Source of the DNA: Candidatus Hermodarchaeota archaeon
GTDB taxonomy: Archaea; Asgardarchaeota; Hermodarchaeia; Hermodarchaeales; Hermodarchaeaceae
Reading direction: 5' to 3'
Assembly (NCBI GenBank): GCA_016839995.1
Contig: JAEOTD010000143.1
Span: 1-8,108 of the forward strand
Length of the DNA stretch: 8,108 nt
The first letter of the stretch is position 1. Every line of letters begins with the position of its first letter. The notes beneath the pieces are model-generated. The model made no database searches and had not been told where the DNA came from. It saw only the letters and a program-made list of their open reading frames with translations. Made by a program: the position numbers and the translations under genes. Positions 1-5,797 of the stretch are shown piece after piece.

Positions 1-24
1 GAGGAAATTTGAACGCAAGCGGAA

Positions 25-32
25 TTTATAAG
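25..32 (+). promoter_or_regulatory. Archaeal TATA box upstream of the Roadblock gene
   Basis: The octamer TTTATAAG follows a purine-rich stretch (GCGGAA) that could serve as the TFB recognition element. Archaeal transcription usually begins about 25 bases downstream, which puts the start near 54. That lies after the upstream in-frame ATG at 47 and about 38 bases before the ATG at 92, so the promoter independently supports the later start. Position and motif are seen; the transcription start is inferred. Confidence 0.55.
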
Positions 33-79
33 CGGTAACGCGAAATATGGGGTATTGCAGCGGAGGTTTACTGGATATC

Positions 80-84
80 GGAGG
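80..84 (+). promoter_or_regulatory. Shine-Dalgarno site deciding the Roadblock start
   Basis: GGAGG lies 7 bases before the ATG at 92. The ATG at 47 has no comparable site. This spacing selects 92 as the start. Confidence 0.7.
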
Positions 85-91
85 AATTGGT

Positions 92-478
92 ATGCCTTCA
101 ACGTTGGATTCAATGACAGAAATCTTAGAGGAATTAAATCGAACTGGTCGAGTCAAAGCTAGCATCGTGGCTACGGACGAAGGATTTGTTATCGCCTCGG
201 CAGTGAGCCGGGGAGTTGATGAAAAAGTCGCTGCTGCAATGGGCAGTTTCGTTTTCAATACCGCTGATCGGGCTAGAGATGAACTCAAACTAGGTACAAT
301 TCGAGATATTACAGTTCGTTGTGAAAATGGAACACTGGTTTGTAAGTCAGCGCTACTTGAAGATAACCGGCCTGTCGTCTTAGCTGCATTGGTCCCACGG
401 AATACTCGATTCTATATTCGAGCAGTTAACAATGCTTTGCGAAAAATCCGCGTAGTTCTCAAAGAATTAGAGATTTGA
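92..478 (+). CDS. Roadblock/LC7 domain protein
   Basis: This 128-residue protein consists almost entirely of one Roadblock/LC7 domain, the longin-related alpha-beta fold found in MglB, Ragulator/LAMTOR subunits and dynein light chain 7. Members act as homo- or heterodimers that bind or regulate small Ras-like GTPases. An N-terminal helix (about residues 4-18) is followed by the strand and turn ASIVATDEGFVIAS (23-36), the long central helix (43-65), then strands around 70-78 (IRDITVR), 80-87 (GTLVCKSA) and 94-101 (PVVLAALV), and a C-terminal helix (109-126). That order and length match the family. The start is the ATG with GGAGG 7 bases upstream; an ATG 45 bases earlier precedes the inferred transcription start. 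No GTPase gene is in the window, so the partner is unknown. Asgard genomes carry many such proteins, which fits the proposed lineage. The nuclease gene follows after 52 bases on the same strand and may be co-transcribed. Confidence 0.9.
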   Translation: MPSTLDSMTEILEELNRTGRVKASIVATDEGFVIASAVSRGVDEKVAAAMGSFVFNTADRARDELKLGTIRDITVRCENGTLVCKSALLEDNRPVVLAALVPRNTRFYIRAVNNALRKIRVVLKELEI

Positions 479-530
479 TCTTATCTTATTAGACTCCAGA
501 GCGGATTTGGGGTGATTATGTCTGGATTCT

Positions 531-1253
531 TTGAATGACGAAGAGCGAGCCCTCTCTTTGTTCAATAACGGAAAACAGTTACAACGTTTGTTGACCGCCA
601 CAAAAGGTGAAACTACGTTTCTGGCTGCACAACTTCCAAATCCGGTTCAGGATGCAACTTTTCTTCATTCGCTAGAATCAGCGCAGTTACTGCAACGAGA
701 GGAGGGCCGTTGGAATTTTACTGGTTACGCGAAGGTTCGGGTGGCAATTCGAGCCCTTCAATTGGGTGAACCTAATCGCCTCATCCTCTCTACCCTTACT
801 TGGCAGGAATTTGAGGAGTTCGTGGCACATCTTCTTACCTTTCATGACTTTCAGACATATCATCGATTTCGATTCTCAAGGAGCCGGCGATATGAAATTG
901 ACATCGTGGCAAGCCGTCAGCCAGTGTTGTTTTGTATTGATTGCAAGCAGTATGGTGTCCGGTTAGGGAAAGCGGCTAGCCTGCGAACGGCAGCAGAGGC
1001 TCAGCTGCACCGTACAGAGGCATTAGCAAAGGATTTTGCTCAGTTTCAAGTCAATCTCGGTTGCCTTGATTGGGCACAACCACTATTGATTCCTTTGCTA
1101 GTGACCATGATGACTGAAGATATCCAATTCCATGAACAAATTCCGATTGTTCCTGCCTCTCTCCTGAATGCCTTTCTTCTGAAATTTGAAGAGCAATTGG
1201 ATACATTGTGTATTATTCGACCCAGTTCAGGTCGACAACGACGACTTATTTAA
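531..1253 (+). CDS. RecB/Mrr-type PD-(D/E)XK endonuclease-like protein with N-terminal winged helix
   Basis: This 240-residue protein resembles the archaeal predicted endonucleases of the RecB family (COG4998 type), which have the restriction-endonuclease fold and are presumed to cut DNA with a divalent metal. Residues about 1-75 look like a winged-helix domain ending in EGRWNFTGYAKVR. The catalytic core follows: helix TWQEFEEFVAHLL (90-102, acid E93 or E95), strand YEIDIVA (121-127, D124), then strand LFCIDCK (133-139), giving the D-x-K pair D137/K139. A basic, glutamine-containing helix (about 148-170) fits the region that contacts DNA in relatives. The start is uncertain. TTG 531 is the first conventional start after an in-frame TGA at 513, but its GGTGAT (511-516) is 14 bases away; CTG 522 is 5 bases from it. 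An ATG at 518 opens only a six-codon frame. The 3' end overlaps the convergent minus-strand gene by 8 bases. No methyltransferase lies nearby, so a classic restriction system is not indicated; repair or defence is possible. Confidence 0.75.
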   Translation: MNDEERALSLFNNGKQLQRLLTATKGETTFLAAQLPNPVQDATFLHSLESAQLLQREEGRWNFTGYAKVRVAIRALQLGEPNRLILSTLTWQEFEEFVAHLLTFHDFQTYHRFRFSRSRRYEIDIVASRQPVLFCIDCKQYGVRLGKAASLRTAAEAQLHRTEALAKDFAQFQVNLGCLDWAQPLLIPLLVTMMTEDIQFHEQIPIVPASLLNAFLLKFEEQLDTLCIIRPSSGRQRRLI

Positions 1254-1581
1254 GAAGCCGTGGATTTCCACCGTGCTTTGCGATGGCACAATTAAGAATC
1301 CAGAGAAAATCCTCAAGAAGCACGAGCATGCGATCAAGGTTTTGATGAGAGCCTGACGAAAGCATTGACCCACTTTCATTGATGATGGAATGACCCTCTT
1401 GGATGAGGAACGCATGAACCTGTTCGAGACTTTGGAAAAGGGTGTTGAGTTCACCGAGTCGTTCCTGAGTAATTCGCTTCTCACCTATTCCTCGCCCGGG
1501 TCCACTCCGTTTTCGCTGTTTAGTTAATTTCTCAGGTTCCAACAACGGGGTAGCATCAGGAAGCTCATGAGGTTGGTTCAT
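1246..1581 (-). CDS. Small helical protein of unknown function, operon partner of the double-wHTH gene
   Basis: I do not recognise this 111-residue protein. Residues 18-36 form a basic, glycine-rich stretch (KLTKQRKRSGPGRG and following) that could touch nucleic acid. Two amphipathic helices follow, about 40-63 (ERLGELNTLFQSLEQVHAFL) and 80-104 (NLDRMLVLLEDFLWILNCAIAK), likely a helical hairpin. There is no signal peptide, membrane helix or metal motif. The ATG has an excellent GGAGGAG site 4 bases upstream, and the gene begins 21 bases after the stop of the 587-residue gene, so the two form an operon and are likely made together. A role as a partner or modulator of the large protein is inferred from this arrangement only. 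Its last codons overlap those of the opposing nuclease gene by 8 bases. Confidence 0.75.
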   Translation of the reverse strand: MNQPHELPDATPLLEPEKLTKQRKRSGPGRGIGEKRITQERLGELNTLFQSLEQVHAFLIQEGHSIINESGSMLSSGSHQNLDRMLVLLEDFLWILNCAIAKHGGNPRLLK

Positions 1582-1585
1582 AATT

Positions 1586-1592
1586 CTCCTCC
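1586..1592 (-). promoter_or_regulatory. Shine-Dalgarno site of the 111-residue gene
   Basis: GGAGGAG on the minus strand sits 4 bases before the ATG at 1581, within the 21-base gap after the upstream stop codon. It is the strongest GGAGG-type site in the window and supports this small gene being real. Confidence 0.7.
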
Positions 1593-1602
1593 AAGGAATT
1601 GA

Positions 1603-3366
1603 TTAGCCAGTAAAGTGAACACGTCCTGTTTCCTGTAATTCCCGGTCTTGGGATTCAACATGATCAAAAGCAGTTGGGAAGTATTCTCGAAACCATTGCC
1701 ATTGATCAAGTTCAACATTAAATTCACACCGCTGGCGAACTTGATTCATGATGAAGTCTTTCGCTCCACTTCCATAGAATACAGCGGCATCAAACTCATT
1801 TTGTTCAAGAAAGAGATGATTCAGTTCTCGACCTACTTTTAGTGCTAATCCCGTTGGTAATCCAAAAGCGACAATACAACCAGGTGTTGGGTGGTGGAAG
1901 AGAGATCCGCCATAGAGGGGAGCCTCTTGGCAGCCTGCTAAGAAGTTCCGAACCAGATCACTGCTTCCTTCGAGGATGACGAAGAGGGTTTCGTTAAGAC
2001 CAAGATGATACATGGATAAATCGGATCGTTGAAAGAGTACCCGTTGGTTGAATAGGGATTTTAATTGACGGCGAATAACATGAACTGATTCACCAAGTAG
2101 TTGAGCCAATTCCTCTGCTGTCGTGTCTGGTGTAACATGAGGTAGAAGCTGATAGGCAAGAGGATCGAGAGCCGCAGGATTGACATTGGGATTATCATAT
2201 TCGTAGATGTAGGGTTGAGCAAGAACCTCTCCATAACCGTCACGAATTAGGACATCACGTAGGTATCGAATCCAGGCTACCCATCGGAAGCGTTCAGCTA
2301 CGGGGACATCAGCTTCATGAGCAAGATAACTACGGACGTTATATCCATTGAATACCCCACTTAATGGGTAGAACCGATATCGAAGTAAATGTCCAAGCCC
2401 TACGAGCTCTTGAAGCCATTCTTGGAGTCGCCGAAGTCGTAATCGTGGTAGCGTATAACTGAGTAGATAGGGGGCACCACTCCCACCAAAGTGGTGAATT
2501 TTACGCAGATAGGGGCATTGCTCAAAATACTGGGAGGCTCGGCTTCCAGGCGCAGGATACGCAAGAACTGCAACATGGTTTAACCGGATCCTGGGATAAT
2601 TTACACGATAAAACCGTGAGAGTAGTAATTTTTCACGAAAACTTGTCATGTAATTGCTCAGTGACCCAAGGGAGTAGGATGAGTGTTGTTGCAACTCCCG
2701 AAGTGAAGCCGTCGGATTTTCTTGAATCAGGTGGAGGACTCGTAATTCCTGCTCGTTTAAGGGCGAGACGTAATTCAACATGAATGTCTCGAGTAAATCG
2801 ATATATTCGCGAGAGGAAAGGGGAGTAAGAGCGGGTAAGAGCTCATCGAAGAAGGGAAGGATTCGCTGGAGAAAGGTCCTTTGCGTTACTCGGTTGAAGA
2901 GCGGGAATGAGAAGGGAGCGTTATAAACGACATCACCGTAAAACTGACGAGGGGAAACGACTTGCCATAATTTCAGGAGCTGGTCCTGATCTTTTTCCTT
3001 AGTATGTTGGTAAGCACAAAGGAGCCCTAGGTCTCCAGTCTCTGGGACACTTTTCACAACTGGAGGCAGTAAAACCGTATACATTTCTCGATATAACACG
3101 GTATCGAGGAGGAGCCGCCGATGCACGAGTTGAGAAGCTATGTGTAAATTCTTCTTTTCATAAGTTCCACAAAATCCAGGACTAGTGAGAGTGTCATCAT
3201 CGTAGAATTGAATCCGAGTTGGTAATGGTGGGCTACGGTGTGTCAACTGGGCAATATCAGCTTGAATGGTGGTCAAGCGTTTTCGTATTTCTTGCCGATG
3301 ATGTCGGCGTTGATTCTTGCTGAACGTTATTTTCTTTTGTTGTTGTGTACGTGCCGTAGTCGCCAA
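1603..3366 (-). CDS. 587-residue protein with two winged-helix plus Lrp/RAM-like modules
   Basis: Three parts can be seen. Residues 1-200 begin with a basic tail (KKITFSKNQRRHHRQEIRKR, 11-30) and continue as an alpha-helical domain containing LLLDTVLYREMYTVLLPP (85-102). I do not recognise this domain; it has no HExxH or other catalytic motif. Residues 202-262 form a winged helix (LNEQELRVLHLIQENPTA, then SLRELQQHSSYSLGSLSNYM). Residues 263-336 give an alternating beta/alpha pattern like the effector-binding (RAM) domain of Lrp/AsnC regulators. The order then repeats: a second winged helix (about 400-455, TTAEELAQLLGESVHVIRRQ) and a second beta/alpha unit (457-535). Lrp/AsnC proteins are about 150 residues with one copy of each, so this is a fused duplication with an added N-terminal domain. 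A DNA-binding, ligand-responsive regulator is the likeliest role. The start is TTG, with AGGGGG about 10 bases upstream and a TATA box 59 bases upstream; no ATG, GTG or TTG occurs in frame between them. It leads the operon with the 111-residue gene. Confidence 0.8.
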   Translation of the reverse strand: MATTARTQQQKKITFSKNQRRHHRQEIRKRLTTIQADIAQLTHRSPPLPTRIQFYDDDTLTSPGFCGTYEKKNLHIASQLVHRRLLLDTVLYREMYTVLLPPVVKSVPETGDLGLLCAYQHTKEKDQDQLLKLWQVVSPRQFYGDVVYNAPFSFPLFNRVTQRTFLQRILPFFDELLPALTPLSSREYIDLLETFMLNYVSPLNEQELRVLHLIQENPTASLRELQQHSSYSLGSLSNYMTSFREKLLLSRFYRVNYPRIRLNHVAVLAYPAPGSRASQYFEQCPYLRKIHHFGGSGAPYLLSYTLPRLRLRRLQEWLQELVGLGHLLRYRFYPLSGVFNGYNVRSYLAHEADVPVAERFRWVAWIRYLRDVLIRDGYGEVLAQPYIYEYDNPNVNPAALDPLAYQLLPHVTPDTTAEELAQLLGESVHVIRRQLKSLFNQRVLFQRSDLSMYHLGLNETLFVILEGSSDLVRNFLAGCQEAPLYGGSLFHHPTPGCIVAFGLPTGLALKVGRELNHLFLEQNEFDAAVFYGSGAKDFIMNQVRQRCEFNVELDQWQWFREYFPTAFDHVESQDRELQETGRVHFTG

Positions 3367-3424
3367 GCCAGATTCGCCCCCTGCTCGGCGGATGCCCTTG
3401 AAATTATCGAAAAGCCCCTGTTTG

Positions 3425-3433
3425 TTATATAAA
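3425..3433 (-). promoter_or_regulatory. TATA box of the double-wHTH operon
   Basis: On the minus strand this reads TTTATATAA, a near-perfect archaeal TATA element, preceded by the purine-rich CGAGGTG. Transcription would start around 3400-3405, giving a leader of about 38 bases before the TTG at 3366. That matches the leader length inferred for the Roadblock gene. The frame stays open upstream of the TTG, so this promoter is the main evidence for placing the start there. Confidence 0.6.
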
Positions 3434-3618
3434 CACCTCGAAGGGTATTGGAAGAATGATTTTAACCTAATAGAATCGATTATAGGCTAACCATTGGTCT
3501 CTGATTCTGATTTTAAGCTTAATTAGCGTTGTCTGAAAGTAAATAGCTGTTTAATACGCTTTGTTTGTGACTATTTGTATTAGCCTTTGGTTGAGATGAG
3601 GATAATTCTTTTACACAG

Positions 3619-3625
3619 AAAAAAA
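3619..3625 (-). terminator. Oligo-T terminator after the PLD-domain gene
   Basis: On the minus strand a run of seven T follows GCGGC, 33 bases after the stop of the PLD-domain gene. Short flanking arms CACAG and CTGTG could pair around it. Archaeal RNA polymerase terminates at such T runs, so this probably separates the PLD transcript from the promoter at 3425-3433. Confidence 0.5.
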
Positions 3626-3657
3626 GCCGCTGTGATATTGCTATCATGAACAGATGT

Positions 3658-4596
3658 CTACTCTTCTGTTCGCCGGGTTAGTGGATGAACTTCACAGGTC
3701 CGGTTTTTGCAGGCTGTACATTCCTCGCTTTGATGGACCCAATACTGATCAAAACGAGTGGTAAACTGTGTGACGAACTCTGAATTATTGGTCCAAGTTG
3801 CTTGCTCTCCGATTCCGGAAAGCCCTTTCGAGGTGAAATTTGCACTTCCTTCCAGAACTTCTGTTTTGTCAACTATGAGGGATTTTATGTGCATTTGTGC
3901 ACAGACTAGAATTTCGATGTCGGGAGCTTCTTGCAGGAGTTTTTCCACGGCTTCTTGGAAGTGCTTGGAGGCGGCACCGAAAGCTTCAGGTTCACGGATA
4001 ATGACTCGGACCTTAACCCCCGCTTTCGACTTCGTAATAATCCGTTCAAGCAGGTTCACTTCACACGATTCTGTGCCAACGGTGATGGTTTTCACGTCTG
4101 TGAAGTTTTGAACCATAATACGGATGCTTTCCTTTGCGCGATTGAGCATCTCAACAAGAGTGCAAGCGATGGAGATTCCGTTGAGCAACTGGTGTTGCGT
4201 TAAACCAACAACGGGACTGGAGTCCGTGGAGATTTCGCCTGCACCGGTGATTTCAGTTTCATCGGGGGCATCTGTTTGGGTTACTGGTTCTTCTTCCTCT
4301 ACTGGTGCATGCTCAGGGGTTTCTGTGTCTTCAGGGAAGAAACTGTCCAATGTGTCGACTAAGCGGATGGGGAGGGGCTCTTCTTGGCGTAAGGCCTTGG
4401 TGATTTCAACTAGACTTCGGGCTCGTTGATAGGCAATCTTTGAGGCGGATCCTGAGGAGTGCTTGGCGATTTCATTGAAGGCTTCTGCAGCTTTCAGAGA
4501 GGCTTCGGATGCTCGTTGAAAGTCGCCTTGCCCCATGAACTTTCGAATTAGTTGCAGAGCCTCCTTTGCAACACGACCAAGTCTGGTGGTACTCAC
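3658..4596 (-). CDS. PLD-superfamily protein with MIT-like N-terminus and C-terminal zinc-knuckle motif
   Basis: Residue numbers count from the TTG at 4602. Residues 7-73 form a three-helix bundle (AKEALQLIRKFMGQGDFQRA, then an Ala-rich helix, then YQRARSLVEITKAL) resembling MIT or TPR-like domains; MIT domains bind ESCRT-III tails. An acidic, proline-rich linker spans 85-130. Residues 137-290 are a phospholipase D-type domain with one complete catalytic signature, HIKSLIVDKTEVLEGSAN (H238, K240, D245, G252, S253, N255). PLD enzymes need two HKD motifs, so one per chain implies a dimer, as in the Nuc nuclease and mitochondrial PLD6. The substrate (phospholipid or nucleic acid) cannot be told from sequence. 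C295-x2-C298-x4-C303-x2-H306 near the end could bind zinc. No signal peptide or membrane helix is seen, so it should be cytoplasmic. A TGA directly precedes TTG 4602; GAGGG abuts that TTG but lies 6 bases from GTG 4596, so I choose GTG. Transcribed alone and ended by an oligo-T run. Confidence 0.85.
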   Translation of the reverse strand: MSTTRLGRVAKEALQLIRKFMGQGDFQRASEASLKAAEAFNEIAKHSSGSASKIAYQRARSLVEITKALRQEEPLPIRLVDTLDSFFPEDTETPEHAPVEEEEPVTQTDAPDETEITGAGEISTDSSPVVGLTQHQLLNGISIACTLVEMLNRAKESIRIMVQNFTDVKTITVGTESCEVNLLERIITKSKAGVKVRVIIREPEAFGAASKHFQEAVEKLLQEAPDIEILVCAQMHIKSLIVDKTEVLEGSANFTSKGLSGIGEQATWTNNSEFVTQFTTRFDQYWVHQSEECTACKNRTCEVHPLTRRTEE

Positions 4597-4602
4597 ATGC
4601 AA

Positions 4603-4607
4603 CCCTC
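4603..4607 (-). promoter_or_regulatory. Shine-Dalgarno site favouring the GTG start of the PLD gene
   Basis: GAGGG on the minus strand directly touches the TTG at 4602 but has a 6-base gap to the in-frame GTG at 4596. The spacing favours GTG. The two starts differ by two residues only. Confidence 0.5.
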
Positions 4608-4798
4608 AGGGAATCATTCATTCTAGCTAAGCATCAGAGCCATAAGAAGTTTAGGAACTTGATACTATGGGAGCTTTAACATTAGGGAGAAATGAATCAG
4701 TTCAGATGAAGGTATTAAGATCTAATAATAAAGAGAGGAAAGAGGAACAGCATTTCTTCCCCAATTATTAGACCGTTCAAGTGTTTTTTTTGAAATCA

Positions 4799-5284
4799 TT
4801 ATGAAAGTAAGAACAGCATGAAACCCCCAAGTCCAAGCCCACCGATCAGGCAACAAAAGGTGGCAAAAGACTTCAAGTTAAAGAACGAGGGGAGAACTAG
4901 GAAAGGGATAACCAGAAGAACGGGAAAAAAAATTAGAATCCATGAAAAAGTGAAAGGTCGCAGCAAATAATTGATTCCTAGATAAGTAATCAGAAAAATT
5001 GGCCCAAGACATAGTGCTTGATGAAAACGACTTGGTTTTCCTTTTTTCAAATGAGGAGTAGAAGAAATGATCTTTTGTAGGAATCGATTGGGTTGAATTG
5101 CAGCAACCCTATTAACTGGTGAACCATTCGTGGGAGGATGTGTTTGGTTGAGGATAACTATTACCGGCTGGTTATTGGTTGCTCCAGATTGATGTTCCTT
5201 TCTGCGTTTTCTAAAGATGCGAAAGGCAACAAGAACTTCTATGAAGAAGATAAAAGAAACTATGATTGCCAAGCTCGTATTCAC
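4799..5284 (-). CDS. Four-helix membrane protein of unknown function
   Basis: I do not recognise this 161-residue protein. A first hydrophobic helix (about 4-22) is followed at once by a strongly basic stretch (RIFRKRRK, 22-29), which by the positive-inside rule places the N-terminus outside and the following loop in the cytoplasm. The loop (about 30-88) is polar and basic. Three more helices follow: about 90-108, 112-132 and 139-160, the last rich in glycine (GGLGLGGF) and reaching the C-terminus. No catalytic or metal motif is visible. The start is GTG with AGGTGA (5292-5297) 7 bases upstream. That site lies in the last codons of the upstream ORF ending at 5288, so translational coupling is possible if that ORF is real. 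The 196-base gap to the PLD gene contains no ORF or clear TATA box. Confidence 0.65.
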   Translation of the reverse strand: MNTSLAIIVSFIFFIEVLVAFRIFRKRRKEHQSGATNNQPVIVILNQTHPPTNGSPVNRVAAIQPNRFLQKIISSTPHLKKGKPSRFHQALCLGPIFLITYLGINYLLRPFTFSWILIFFPVLLVIPFLVLPSFFNLKSFATFCCLIGGLGLGGFMLFLLS

Positions 5285-5287
5285 GTT

Positions 5288-5647
5288 CTATTCACCTAAA
5301 GTGTCTTCTTGTTTTGAAAGTTGATTATTTATTGGTTGACTAGCCACCTTTCTAGCCAACAAGTATGTGAGAAGAGCCAAAAGACGCATCCCATTCACCC
5401 GATTGGTGAATTCATCTGACCGGATAGCAACCCCGAAGATCAGTGTCACATAAGCCTTGGATGGAGGGGACGATGGGGGTGGAGAAACAGGGCAGATATT
5501 AGAAAAGAAAGGAACCGCTTCTTGTGACCAAATCGTCGGAAGTGTACAAGGTTCAGAACAAGACACCATAGTGATTAGATTCACTAGACTTTTACACCCT
5601 AGTAATGGATGTTCTAAAACTACTGTGATGAAAGTGATGCGTCTCAT
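5288..5647 (-). CDS. Doubtful ORF of unknown function upstream of the membrane protein
   Basis: The frame is open from TTG 5671 or ATG 5647 down to a TAG 3 bases before the next gene. The minus-strand TATAAA at 5681-5686 would start transcription near 5658, which favours ATG 5647 (119 residues) over the TTG; neither has a Shine-Dalgarno site. The first two thirds are rich in Ser, Pro and Cys and look non-conserved. The last 33 residues (MRLLALLTYLLARKVASQPI and on) begin at an ATG at 5389 that has GGTGA 5 bases upstream, so the true product may be just that short peptide. The end spacing to the membrane-protein gene is typical of an operon, which is the main reason to list it. No family recognised. 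Confidence 0.35.
   Translation of the reverse strand: MRRITFITVVLEHPLLGCKSLVNLITMVSCSEPCTLPTIWSQEAVPFFSNICPVSPPPSSPPSKAYVTLIFGVAIRSDEFTNRVNGMRLLALLTYLLARKVASQPINNQLSKQEDTLGE
5292..5297 (-). promoter_or_regulatory. Shine-Dalgarno site of the membrane-protein gene
   Basis: AGGTGA on the minus strand, 7 bases before GTG 5284, is part of the archaeal GGAGGTGAT site and fixes this GTG as the start. It overlaps the final codons of the upstream ORF. Confidence 0.55.
5393..5411. repeat. Perfect 7-bp inverted repeat, ATTCACC / GGTGAAT
   Basis: ATTCACC (5393-5399) and GGTGAAT (5405-5411) flank a 5-base centre. A third copy of ATTCACC lies at 5290-5296, ahead of the membrane-protein gene. Two of the three copies double as GGTGA-type ribosome binding sites on the minus strand, which may be their only meaning; an operator is possible but not shown. 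Confidence 0.3.
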
Positions 5648-5797
5648 GACATCTTCGTTGAGCGCCCGCAATTTGGTTCGTTTATATGCGTTCCGGCGAG
5701 TGCTAGTACCTAGTTCACACTAACAGATGTAGGAACAAACCATTGTTTAGATACATAAAATCGAATCTCTCATTACTTCCTGAAGAGGAGAAGTAAA

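Noticed and set aside
47..91. Upstream extension of the Roadblock protein from ATG 47
   Set aside because: It precedes the transcription start inferred from the TATA box at 25-32, has no ribosome site, and adds 15 residues before the family-typical N-terminus; ATG 92 has GGAGG at ideal spacing.
3758..4429. Three overlapping plus-strand ORFs antisense to the PLD gene
   Set aside because: The minus strand encodes a complete HKD motif and domain order; these are shadows without start signals.
4784..4791. Run of eight T on the plus strand as a terminator
   Set aside because: No plus-strand gene ends nearby; on the minus strand it is an A run and cannot terminate the membrane-protein transcript.
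5457..5723. Plus-strand 88-residue ORF
   Set aside because: No ribosome site, no recognisable domain, low-complexity start; it lies antisense to the minus-strand frame that runs into the membrane-protein gene.
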